9,244 nt of DNA from Lysobacteraceae bacterium (GTDB lineage Bacteria; Pseudomonadota; Gammaproteobacteria; Xanthomonadales; Xanthomonadaceae), in the NCBI GenBank assembly GCA_027483745.1, contig JAIXTZ010000069.1, forward strand, positions 1 through 9,244. The letters are read 5' to 3'. This document shows, one piece after another, positions 1 to 6,629 of the stretch. The notes below the pieces were generated by a model, which made no database searches, was not told where the DNA came from, and saw nothing but the letters and a program-made list of their open reading frames with translations. Each line of letters opens with the position of its first letter. Position 1 is the first letter of the stretch. Position numbers and translations under genes: made by a program.

Positions 1-825
1 ATCCGGGTAGTTCACGCCGTCCAACGCAGCAAGCCGGGGCGTGGTCTGGCGTTCGTAGCCGTTCAACCCCCAATTCGCGGCGCGCACCGTCTCCCCCACC
101 ACCACCACCACGAGCCTTGGCCGTGCGCCTTCGGGCCGCACCAACCCGGCGTCGGTGGCGATGGGCTGTCGCGGCAGGTCCTCGCGATGCTTGCCCCGAA
201 CCGCACGGGCGAACGAGACGATCCAGTTGCCCGGGGTGATCAGGTGGCGCAGCGAGGTCTCGTTGCGCATCAGGGACGACAGCGGTTGGTAGGCCAGGCC
301 GATCGCCCCCAGCGCCAGCAGCAGCGCCACGCCCACGCCGAGCAGGTGCATGGCCACGCCCCGCCCGAGGCTCCGGTCCGGCGCACGCGACCACCAGACG
401 AGCAGGGAAGGCAGCAACCCGTACACGAGCAACGCCACGAGGAAATCAGTCGTGATCAGCTCCTGCGCCTCCTTCGGCTCGGTGACGAGCACGTTCGCCA
501 CCATGTCGCGATCGATGTAGACGTGATAGCGGTCCATGTAGAAGGCCGCGGCCGCCGTGACCAGGAACACGGGCGGCAGCACGACGTTGCGACTCCAGCG
601 GTTCACCACGAGCAGCAGCAGGCCTGCATGCAGGGCGGTGATCGCCACGGCCATGCCCAGGCCGAGCGTCCACGCGCCCGCGGACTGACCGGCCTCGGTG
701 GTGCGGAACGCCGCCCAGAACGCCGTGTTCGAGACGAGGCTGAAGTAGAGCGCGGCCAGCACCGCCAAGGTGCCACTGCCGACCGTCGGGCGACGGAACC
801 ACGGGCGCGGAGAGAGAACGTTCAT
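1..825 (-). CDS. eptA: Phosphoethanolamine transferase, EptA/MCR-like (N-terminal part, cut by window edge)
   Basis: This family moves phosphoethanolamine from phosphatidylethanolamine to lipid A phosphates on the periplasmic face of the inner membrane, which lowers polymyxin binding. The frame is open for 275 codons to the window edge. Residues about 17-35, 53-74, 80-96, 126-144 and 157-178 are hydrophobic and fit the family's five-helix N-terminal membrane domain. The sulfatase-fold catalytic domain begins near residue 236 with five consecutive valines, then GETVRAANWGLNGYERQTTP at 244-263. Glu245 matches the metal-binding Glu of the GET motif (Glu246 in MCR-1). The nucleophilic Thr and the remaining zinc ligands lie outside the window, so activity cannot be judged. 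The ATG at 825 overlaps the stop of the PAP2 gene as ATGA, and with no clear Shine-Dalgarno sequence translation is probably coupled. Whether the target is lipid A or another envelope phosphate is inferred from context. Confidence 0.93.
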   Translation of the reverse strand, partial: MNVLSPRPWFRRPTVGSGTLAVLAALYFSLVSNTAFWAAFRTTEAGQSAGAWTLGLGMAVAITALHAGLLLLVVNRWSRNVVLPPVFLVTAAAAFYMDRYHVYIDRDMVANVLVTEPKEAQELITTDFLVALLVYGLLPSLLVWWSRAPDRSLGRGVAMHLLGVGVALLLALGAIGLAYQPLSSLMRNETSLRHLITPGNWIVSFARAVRGKHREDLPRQPIATDAGLVRPEGARPRLVVVVVGETVRAANWGLNGYERQTTPRLAALDGVNYPD

Positions 826-1541
826 TCGTCTTGCGGGCGATTGAAGGAGAGATGGGCCGCGAGGGCGAGGGTCCAACAGATCATCAGCGAGGTGAGATCG
901 TGCGAGAGAAAGTGGGCGCCTCTCAACTCTTGCGAAGCGGCAAACACCGCGCCGAGCCCAAGGCCGACGGCCAGGCCGGCATGGCGCCACGCCGGCCGGA
1001 CGGCGGCGAAGAAGAAGTAGAGCGCCACCCAAGCGAACCCACTGCTGGCATGGGCGGCCGGAAAGCAGCCGTTGTTCGGCAGGCCCGCCGGCCGTGCCTC
1101 GAACAGGCCGATGCGGGGCAACTCGCCACCGTAAGCCGACAGGCTCCACGGGCAATCCATCGGCACGCTGTACTTGATGCTGGCCACGATGGCGACGCTG
1201 ACCAGAACACTGCCCAGCAGTACCAACATGGCGCGCCGCCACGCGGCAAAGCCGGGACGACGCCACGCGAAAATGGTCAGCAGGGCCAGCCCGACAAAGG
1301 TGGCCGTCACCAACCGCCTTCCGCCGCTGTGGATCCACCCTCCCGTAAGCCAGTGGTGTCGAAGAGCCCATTCATTCCCCTGCCATGCGTAGAGGGCATC
1401 CGCCAACTCTGCATCTCCGCCCATTCCTTGCAGGGCCACCATGGCTGTGACGTAGACGGCGGTGAGGATCAGCCAGAGGCGCGCCCAGTAGCGGTGGTCG
1501 AAGGTCTTCGGTGGGCGATCTGGACGGAAAGAGAAGGACAC
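822..1541 (-). CDS. PAP2-family membrane phosphatase (LpxE/LpxT-like superfamily)
   Basis: This 239-residue multi-pass inner-membrane protein belongs to the type 2 phosphatidic acid phosphatase superfamily, which removes or transfers phosphates on lipids such as lipid A or undecaprenyl diphosphate. Hydrophobic segments lie near residues 21-38, 78-92, 104-122, 168-181, 188-203 and 217-231. The three PAP2 motifs are present in a variant form. Motif 1 is K123...C130-P131 instead of K...RP, motif 2 is PAAHASSG (161-168) with His164, and motif 3 is RGAHFLSHD (207-215) with His210. The start is GTG at 1541, with a GAGAG stretch about seven bases upstream and no in-frame ATG nearby. The gene begins 73 bases after the GT39 stop, and its TGA overlaps the start of the phosphoethanolamine transferase gene. 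The pairing suggests it prepares or trims a phosphate on the same lipid; the exact substrate is unknown. Confidence 0.88.
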   Translation of the reverse strand: MSFSFRPDRPPKTFDHRYWARLWLILTAVYVTAMVALQGMGGDAELADALYAWQGNEWALRHHWLTGGWIHSGGRRLVTATFVGLALLTIFAWRRPGFAAWRRAMLVLLGSVLVSVAIVASIKYSVPMDCPWSLSAYGGELPRIGLFEARPAGLPNNGCFPAAHASSGFAWVALYFFFAAVRPAWRHAGLAVGLGLGAVFAASQELRGAHFLSHDLTSLMICWTLALAAHLSFNRPQDE

Positions 1542-1614
1542 GTGGACTCTCGTATGGGGTGAATCAATGAAGGTGTGTGGGGTTGATGGCGCGATCTACC
1601 CGAGTTCGGCGATT

Positions 1615-3102
1615 TCAGCCGGGCGGATCAGGCGCCAAGGTGTAGATGGCGCGCCCAAGGCGTTCGCCAATGCGGTGCGGCTTGAGCCCCGAAGCCGATG
1701 CCATGGCTTCGAACCGAGCTGCGTTCGACAAACGCATCACGAAGAGCCGCCCAGGATCTGGCGGCGCCTTCAGAGCGTTGATCAGCAGATTGTCGAAGGG
1801 CGCATCCGAAATCGGCTTGCTAGCCATGTCACCTTCAAACGTCACTTTTCGCACCTCAGCCTGCAGGTGGAGATGCAAGCCATAGCGCGCCATGTCATCG
1901 ACGAAGACGACCTCGCTGATTGTGCTGGGAGCCATCGCGCGCAGGTCGTCGGCCCATAGGCGTGCGTTCTTGTGCAACGGCACGCGGGCCGCCGTCTCTG
2001 GCGGCAGGTGAGCGACCAACGCAGGCAGCGATGCGGCCAGCAACTTGATACAGACGGCCGTTGCCGTTGCTGCCGCGATGGCCACGCGGCGGCCTCGGGT
2101 GAGGACGGCCCCCTCCAACTGGTGCGCGATCAACAGCGCGAGCGGGGCAAACAATGGCAGCACGTATAGCGGAAGGCGCGAGCGCGACACCATGAAGATG
2201 AGCAAGGTGGCACCCAACCAGATCACCATCAATCGGGTCGGCTCACTCGCCTGCGACCAGCGCCATCCCGCGCGACGGCCGGCGGCCCAAGCCCAAGGCC
2301 ACCACGGCAAGGCGCCAAGTGCGAACGTGAGTCCATAGACGTAGAGCCCCCCCCACCACTCGGGATGGCGATTGTGAGTGTCAGTCGCGATGCGGGCCAC
2401 GACCTCGTAGCCAATCAAGTAGCTGAGCAGACCCTCATGCCGCTGGATCACAACGAGATACCAAGGCAAGGCCACGAGCGCGAAGACGCCGAGGCCGGCT
2501 CGCGTCACCCATCGCGGTCCTCCCGGTGAGAGCCATTGGAAGAGGGCGATCGGCAGCAAACCGACCAAGCCGGGCGGCCCCTTGGTCATGAAGGCAAGCC
2601 CGAACGCGGCCCACATGACGATCATCCAGCCAGGCTTCGCCTCGAATCGAGCGATCACATAGGCCGCCATCGCCAGAGTGGTGGCGAACGCCAGGAGCGT
2701 ATCGGTAGTGACTAGATGCGCGGCCAGCAGGGGCAGCGGCAGGGTGGCGTACACCAAGCCAGGAAGCCATGGTCGCTGTGGGGCGAAGTGGCGGCCGATG
2801 CGCAACAGCAAGAGCACCACGCCCAGATAGGCCAACGCGTTGGGCAAACGGGTGGCCCAAGGATTCCAACCAAAGAGGGAGACGCTTCCCGCGATCGCCC
2901 AGTACGTGACCGGCGGCTTAGTGAAGTGCAGGGTTTCGTGGTGGCGATAAAGGCTGATGAAGTCGCCGGTGCGCAACATCTGCAGCGCGACATTGGTGAA
3001 GCGGCCCTCATCCGGATCCCAGAGGTCTCGTGTTCCCTGGAACAGCAGGACCAGAGTGATGGCGAGAAGGACGACAGCCAGTGCCCGTGGGTTCCACTTC
3101 AT
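1615..3102 (-). CDS. ArnT/PMT-like GT39 (GT83-type) membrane glycosyltransferase
   Basis: Enzymes of this family use a polyprenyl-phosphate sugar to glycosylate lipid A or another acceptor at the periplasmic face; ArnT adds 4-amino-4-deoxy-L-arabinose. The protein has 495 residues. The first periplasmic loop carries DPDEGRF (29-35), with the expected acidic residues Asp31 and Glu32, followed by TKPPVTYW (61-68), which matches the ArnT Lys-Pro motif. VTTDTLLA (131-138) supplies the second acidic position. About a dozen hydrophobic helices run to roughly residue 375, followed by a soluble C-terminal domain of about 115 residues. Length and architecture suit the ArnT/YfhO-like group. I start at ATG 3102 because it overlaps the stop of the small upstream gene as ATGA. 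A GTG at 3108 adds two residues and has an AGGGG six bases upstream, so it is a fair alternative. The transferred sugar cannot be read from sequence, and it is too divergent to name arnT with confidence. Confidence 0.9.
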   Translation of the reverse strand: MKWNPRALAVVLLAITLVLLFQGTRDLWDPDEGRFTNVALQMLRTGDFISLYRHHETLHFTKPPVTYWAIAGSVSLFGWNPWATRLPNALAYLGVVLLLLRIGRHFAPQRPWLPGLVYATLPLPLLAAHLVTTDTLLAFATTLAMAAYVIARFEAKPGWMIVMWAAFGLAFMTKGPPGLVGLLPIALFQWLSPGGPRWVTRAGLGVFALVALPWYLVVIQRHEGLLSYLIGYEVVARIATDTHNRHPEWWGGLYVYGLTFALGALPWWPWAWAAGRRAGWRWSQASEPTRLMVIWLGATLLIFMVSRSRLPLYVLPLFAPLALLIAHQLEGAVLTRGRRVAIAAATATAVCIKLLAASLPALVAHLPPETAARVPLHKNARLWADDLRAMAPSTISEVVFVDDMARYGLHLHLQAEVRKVTFEGDMASKPISDAPFDNLLINALKAPPDPGRLFVMRLSNAARFEAMASASGLKPHRIGERLGRAIYTLAPDPPG

Positions 3103-3296
3103 GGGCACACCACGCCCCTGAGCTGTGGTTCGAGCAAGCCACTCTGGCCTGAGTCGATCACGGTGGCAAGAAAGCGCCGAAGGATCGCAAAGGACGGGGC
3201 CACTGAGTGGAAACGCGAAAGGTCCCGGCTGCTGTGGGCGTCACCCGTCCGCACAAGGCGCGTGGTGCCTTTTCGTAGGAACATCGCCGCTGCCAC
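3099..3296 (-). CDS. Small unrecognised protein, 65 residues, inside the lipid-modification operon
   Basis: I do not recognise this protein. Its GTG start shares bases with the TAG stop of the LABN gene (TAGTG, 3294-3298), and its TGA overlaps the ATG of the glycosyltransferase gene (ATGA, 3099-3102). A GGAG lies eight bases before the GTG. This precise packing on both sides is the main reason to call it coding. An internal ATG at 3284 would give 61 residues. The product is basic in its N-terminal half (MFLRKGTTRLVRTGD), contains FAILRRFLATVIDSG near residues 40-54, and ends VVCP. It has no clear membrane helix, signal peptide or known motif. It could be a small accessory subunit, or only a leader whose translation feeds the next gene. 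It could also be a chance frame in a 190-base gap. Confidence 0.45.
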   Translation of the reverse strand: MAAAMFLRKGTTRLVRTGDAHSSRDLSRFHSVAPSFAILRRFLATVIDSGQSGLLEPQLRGVVCP

Positions 3297-3673
3297 TAGC
3301 GCTGCTCCGCCATAGGCGCGTGCTCCGGATCCGGGCGTTGTTGGATTTCGGATGCGATGCGCTCTCTTGACCACCCGTAGTGCCGGATGTGGAGCCACAA
3401 GCTGTAGAGCGCTGTGAAGGCAGGGAACAGGTTCTGCAGTACGCCGACGGAATCCCGCTTATCCGACAGAGAGAAGTACGCGAGTACCAGACCACTGCCC
3501 GCGATACTCATGTACCAGAACAGTCGAGGAATGACCGGCCGACCCGCGCGGCGGCTGGCCACGAACTGCACCAGCCAACGCGAAGCGAACAGCAACGCAC
3601 CGGTGTAGCCCACCAGCTTCCAGGGCGTTACGTGTATGCCGGTCCACTCTAGCCACAGAAGCGGCGCATTCAT
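3296..3673 (-). CDS. Lipid-A-biosynthesis N-terminal-domain (LABN) membrane protein
   Basis: This 125-residue protein matches the stand-alone LABN domain, a small membrane domain also found at the N-terminus of some lipid-A-disaccharide synthases. Its role is not well established, but such proteins usually sit beside GT2 and GT39 genes for lipid-linked sugar transfer. Key features are W-K-LVGYTGALLFASRWLVQF near residues 18-37, SRRAGRPVIPRLFWYMSIAG (40-59), then LVLAYFSLSDKRDSVGVLQN (62-81). These follow the family pattern of three helices with conserved Arg-Trp-Gln and Pro-x-x-Phe-Trp. The C-terminal 25 residues are polar and acidic/basic and look unconserved. The ATG at 3673 overlaps the previous gene's TGA (ATGA, 3670-3673). 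Its own Shine-Dalgarno (AAGAAG) is weak, which fits translational coupling. Confidence 0.88.
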   Translation of the reverse strand: MNAPLLWLEWTGIHVTPWKLVGYTGALLFASRWLVQFVASRRAGRPVIPRLFWYMSIAGSGLVLAYFSLSDKRDSVGVLQNLFPAFTALYSLWLHIRHYGWSRERIASEIQQRPDPEHAPMAEQR

Positions 3674-4239
3674 GAGTGACTTCTTGGCATGACGTTGGGG
3701 AGCAGACGCGACGTCATCGCATCGACAACCCCGAAGACGGCAAGCTGACTCGGACGATCCTTGTCGTTAAGGCGCCAGCTTCGCAAAGCGTCTACGACCC
3801 GTCGGACCGATGGTCTGCCGACGATCAACGCGATGACGTTTGTGGAGTCGTTGCCTCCGCCCGTGTCGAGGTTCGCGATCCAGCCGACGCATGCCGCCTT
3901 GACGTCTTGAGGGATGGCGCTGTTCTGCGTCCGCGCGTTTTCATCGTTGCGAACGCGACGTTCTTGGTCGGGCGAGGTCGCCTTCTCAGGATCGATCATC
4001 GTTTCGCCGATGGGGTCGCAGCGTTTCTCGAACGGCTGAAATGGACGAAACCACGCGACGCTCATCGCCCATGAGCCGTTCCGGCGATCAACCGTCGTCA
4101 GCCTCGATGGTTCGGCGGCATCGAAAGATTCGCGCTGCAAATCAGATTGATGAAGCGTGCCTGCAAAGCGCATTCCGTCGGCCGATCCAAGGTCACCTTC
4201 ACGGAATGATCCCCAGTTGAGGCGAAGGCACTTCTGCAC
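3670..4239 (-). CDS. Unrecognised 189-residue protein between sensor kinase and LABN genes
   Basis: I do not recognise this protein. The frame runs from GTG 4239, 36 bases after the kinase stop, to a TGA that overlaps the LABN start as ATGA. Third codon positions in the second half are mostly G or C, more than first positions, as expected if this strand is coding; the opposite strand is also open but out of context. There is no membrane helix and no signal peptide. The middle (about residues 65-105) is rich in charged and polar residues (DPEKATSPDQERRVRNDENA). The C-terminal third is more ordered, with VKAACVGWIANLDTGGGNDS and then NVIALIVGRPSVRRVVDALR, which looks like an alternating strand-helix segment. 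An internal ATG within the phrase GETMIDPE would give a shorter product of about 109 residues starting near 3999. A GT2 gene normally stands here, but no GT2 motif is visible. It may be an accessory protein or a decayed gene. Confidence 0.5.
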   Translation of the reverse strand: MQKCLRLNWGSFREGDLGSADGMRFAGTLHQSDLQRESFDAAEPSRLTTVDRRNGSWAMSVAWFRPFQPFEKRCDPIGETMIDPEKATSPDQERRVRNDENARTQNSAIPQDVKAACVGWIANLDTGGGNDSTNVIALIVGRPSVRRVVDALRSWRLNDKDRPSQLAVFGVVDAMTSRLLPNVMPRSHS

Positions 4240-4275
4240 GGAACCTGAGTCAAACGTTAAGGTGCACCCGCGATC

Positions 4276-5481
4276 TCAGTTCTCCGGCCGGTTGGCACTG
4301 GCGCGGCCCGCCGTGACGACAAGTCCGCCGGGTTCGTCGACCACATCCAAGGCCCATCCGATAGCGCCACAAATGCGTTCAGCGAATCGGAGGCTGATCC
4401 CGACATCCGCCCGGGAGTCGGTGGTGACAGGCCCAGAATCGGACAGCACCTGCATGAAGACAAGGGTTTCGGAACTCGTGCGAATCTCCCAGAGCGAGTC
4501 GGGATATCGGATCGCAAGGCGCAGAAGCAGGACGTTCAAGAGCACTTCGATCCATCGTCTCGGCGCCGTCGTCCAAGACCCCGGTCCGCTGGCGCATCGG
4601 ACACGCTCTGGCAAGGAGGCGTCGAGGTCTGCCACCTTGAGGACGGCCGAATGGGCAATCTCGCCGAGCTGGATCTGCCGTTCCCCCCGGGGTGGGCGTC
4701 TCGCTCCCAACAACAATGCATCGAGCATGAGCCCGAGTTCCCCCATGGCGCGGTTGATGCGCTCAAGGCGGATTCCATGGGCGGACAGGACTGCAGGGTC
4801 ATCCGCGATGATTTCGATGGCCCCCTGGACTACGGTCATGGGCGTTCGTAGTTCATGACTAGCGTCCGCGTAGAACGCTCGCTCAGAAGCATCCGATGCG
4901 ACCAGCCGCTGCTGGTAGCCATCGATGGCTTGGGCAATGGCGCCGAGGGAATCGCGAGCGAACTCTTCTGCAAGGCCGGTAGCAACCGGAGCGACGGGCA
5001 GATCGACTACACGCTGAGCCAAGCGGTTGACTGGCCTGATGGCCAATGCCGACAGCAACCAGCCCAACCATCCCGCGAGCGCCGTACCCACAATGACGAT
5101 AGCCGCCATTGTCCATGCCAACCGAACTTCAAGGACTTCGATCTCGCCAACATCCGCAACCACCACGACGCGACGACCGGCTTTCTCGAAGACGCCAACG
5201 TGCAGGCCTTCGCGCTCTGCAAGCTCAGGCTCGTGAATTCCTGGTGGCAAGCCTCTGTACGCAACCGGCGCGATCTGAGACGGGTACGCCTTGATCGGCG
5301 CACCCTCGTTCGTACCATCGAGTTGGCCGACGGCGGCGGTCTCAAGGAGTTGATCAATGAGGATGTGCTCGTAGTCCTCTGCGATGAACAGCGTGACCAA
5401 TGCAAAACCAACGCTCAGCAAGAAGCCAAGAAGGGCGAACGCAATACCGACCCGCTTCTGGAGAGACCAACGAGCATTCAT
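4276..5481 (-). CDS. Sensor histidine kinase with degenerate ATP-binding domain
   Basis: This is the membrane sensor of the two-component pair, 401 residues. TM1 spans about 12-34, a periplasmic sensing region about 35-121, TM2 about 122-146, then a HAMP-like linker. The dimerisation/phosphoacceptor domain holds FYADASHELRTPMTVVQGAI (203-222) with phospho-accepting His209. The C-terminal HATPase domain is short and unusual. The N-box region LLLRLAIRY (318-326) lacks its catalytic Asn. The G1 box reads DSGPV (348-352) instead of DxGxG, the G2 box reads VGIS (360-363) instead of GLGL, and no F-box separates them. The fold seems to persist to the end without a frameshift, so this looks like divergence rather than an accident. 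The ATG at 5481 overlaps the regulator's TGA (ATGA), with GAGGG six bases upstream. The likely partner is the adjacent regulator. Kinase activity is doubtful; phosphatase or scaffold action is possible. Confidence 0.93.
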   Translation of the reverse strand: MNARWSLQKRVGIAFALLGFLLSVGFALVTLFIAEDYEHILIDQLLETAAVGQLDGTNEGAPIKAYPSQIAPVAYRGLPPGIHEPELAEREGLHVGVFEKAGRRVVVVADVGEIEVLEVRLAWTMAAIVIVGTALAGWLGWLLSALAIRPVNRLAQRVVDLPVAPVATGLAEEFARDSLGAIAQAIDGYQQRLVASDASERAFYADASHELRTPMTVVQGAIEIIADDPAVLSAHGIRLERINRAMGELGLMLDALLLGARRPPRGERQIQLGEIAHSAVLKVADLDASLPERVRCASGPGSWTTAPRRWIEVLLNVLLLRLAIRYPDSLWEIRTSSETLVFMQVLSDSGPVTTDSRADVGISLRFAERICGAIGWALDVVDEPGGLVVTAGRASANRPEN

Positions 5482-6155
5482 TCGCGACCCTCAAGCCGGT
5501 ATCCAACGCCATAAACCGTGCGAATGAGCGACGTGGAGAATGGCTTGTCCACAAGTGCCCGGAGGGCGTGAATATGTGCGTGCAAGGTGTTCGCGTCTCC
5601 ACCCTGATCTCCCCACAGCGCGCGTCCCAGAGCTTCGCGTTCGACGACCCTTGGTGCGGCGCGCAGAAGGGCGTCGAGGAGAACGGCCTGGGCACGGGTC
5701 AATTCGATCGCCCTTCCTTCCCGGCGCACGACGTGCGAGGCAGCATCGAGCTCGAGGCCGTACCGGGCGAGGATCGCCGAACTTCCTGCGCCGCCGCGAC
5801 CAGCCAGGACCTTCACGCGTGCCTCCAGCTCCCGCAGGGCAAAGGGCTTGACGAGGTAGTCGTCCGCCCCCTGAGCAAACCCCTTCAGTTTGTCGTCGAG
5901 CTCATCGCGAGCCGTGACCATGATGACCGGCACTCCTCGGCCGGCATCACGCAGCGCACGACAGAGCTTCAAACCATCGAGGCGAGGAAGGCCGAGGTCG
6001 AGAATGATCACATCGAAGGCTTCCGCCATAGCGCGCCGCAGCCCAGTGGCGCCATCGGCAACATGATCGACAAGATGTCCGCGAGCATGGAAATAGTCCC
6101 AAATGTTCGCGGCAACATCGGCCTGATCCTCGACGATGAGAATTCGCAGGGTCAT
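5478..6155 (-). CDS. OmpR/PhoB-family response regulator
   Basis: This is a 225-residue DNA-binding response regulator and the first gene of the cluster. The receiver domain (1-120) has the acidic pair Glu9/Asp10, phospho-acceptor Asp53 in ILDLGLPRLDG, Thr81 in MVTARDE and Lys103 in DYLVKPF, all at canonical positions. The C-terminal winged helix (about 128-222) contains LTRAQAVLLDALLRAAPRVV, ANTLHAHIHALRALVDKP and the terminal IRTVYGVGYRLE wing, typical of the OmpR/PmrA/QseB group. The start is the ATG at 6155; a GAGGA lies about 13 bases upstream, a little far, and no better start is near. Because the cluster encodes lipid-modifying enzymes, a PmrA- or ColR-like role is a reasonable inference. 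The name pmrA is not justified from sequence alone. Receiver residues are intact although its kinase is degraded. Confidence 0.96.
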   Translation of the reverse strand: MTLRILIVEDQADVAANIWDYFHARGHLVDHVADGATGLRRAMAEAFDVIILDLGLPRLDGLKLCRALRDAGRGVPVIMVTARDELDDKLKGFAQGADDYLVKPFALRELEARVKVLAGRGGAGSSAILARYGLELDAASHVVRREGRAIELTRAQAVLLDALLRAAPRVVEREALGRALWGDQGGDANTLHAHIHALRALVDKPFSTSLIRTVYGVGYRLEGRE

Positions 6156-6629
6156 TGATGCGGCGTTTTCCTCGATGGCGAGGGTCTAATGATGCCTTGG
6201 CATGACTCATTACGCAGACCGGAAAGTCGTGAAAGAACCCTTCCCCGAAAAAGCACTTTCCTGCAATCCGCAGGCCCTGGGATCGGGATTGTGAGTACTC
6301 CGGTTACGGCCATCGTGCCAATAGGCCGAGCTTCACGTTTCAAGCCACTCACGAGGGTGTCCATGCCTCACATCTGACGCTCTCCAAGCCACATCGCGTT
6401 CTGAATAGCAGTGCGCCTGAACTTATGGCGCTTCAATCGAAGGGCCGCTTTGGGTCGGGGGCGGACATAGCCAGCACCAGAACCACGATCCGGTCTGACC
6501 GGAAAAGTGATAAAGATCGGCCAGCGCTAGCAGTCTTGTCTCGTCTCTTGTCTGGGCGCATACAGGGCCGTCGGCCAGCCCGCGACTGGGCCGCCTGCAA
6601 CGTCCCGACTGATCCCCTAGTCTTCGCGG
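6156..6629. promoter_or_regulatory. Divergent intergenic region between response-regulator operon and SRAP gene
   Basis: This 474-base stretch has no convincing gene. As the only long gap upstream of both divergent genes it should hold their promoters, but I cannot point to confident -35/-10 pairs. Visible elements are an imperfect inverted repeat around TGCCTTGGCATGACTCAT (6193-6210), an inverted repeat GGAAAGT (6221-6227) / ACTTTCC (6255-6261), and a perfect 6-bp-arm palindrome CCGGTCTGACCGG (6490-6502). There is also a related pair of sequences beginning GACCGGAAA at 6217 and 6497, and a TCTTGTCT repeated at 6534 and 6546. I see no LexA-type box. Assignments to any regulator are speculative. 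Confidence 0.4.
6490..6502. repeat. Perfect palindrome CCGGTC-T-GACCGG, possible operator
   Basis: Six-base arms flank a single T. It lies about 130 bases before the SRAP start in the divergent intergenic region. Its right half continues into GACCGGAAAAGTGATAAAGA (6497-6516), which matches a copy at 6217-6236 at 15 of 20 positions. A repressor or response-regulator site is possible. Chance occurrence in GC-rich DNA is also possible. Confidence 0.3.

Noticed and set aside
187..1020. Plus-strand 277-codon open frame at the left end
   Set aside because: It is antisense to the phosphoethanolamine transferase and PAP2 genes and rich in Arg, His and Gln without any domain.
831..1562. Plus-strand 243-codon open frame opposite the PAP2 gene
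   Set aside because: It is antisense to a PAP2 protein with recognisable motifs and low-complexity in composition (Arg/Gln/Gly).
3676..4074. Plus-strand 132-codon open frame opposite the unrecognised 189-residue protein
   Set aside because: The minus-strand frame has the expected third-position G/C bias and couples to LABN by ATGA; the plus frame is its exact codon-aligned complement and has no context.
5400..6158. Plus-strand 252-codon open frame opposite the response regulator
   Set aside because: It is antisense to a canonical OmpR-family gene with intact motifs and has no recognisable domain.
6534..6553. CRISPR-like or tandem repeat (TCTTGTCT twice)
   Set aside because: There are only two eight-base copies 12 bases apart, with no further units.
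6540..6629. LexA/SOS box before the SRAP gene
   Set aside because: I looked for CTG-N10-CAG-like and Xanthomonas-type LexA sites and saw no convincing match.
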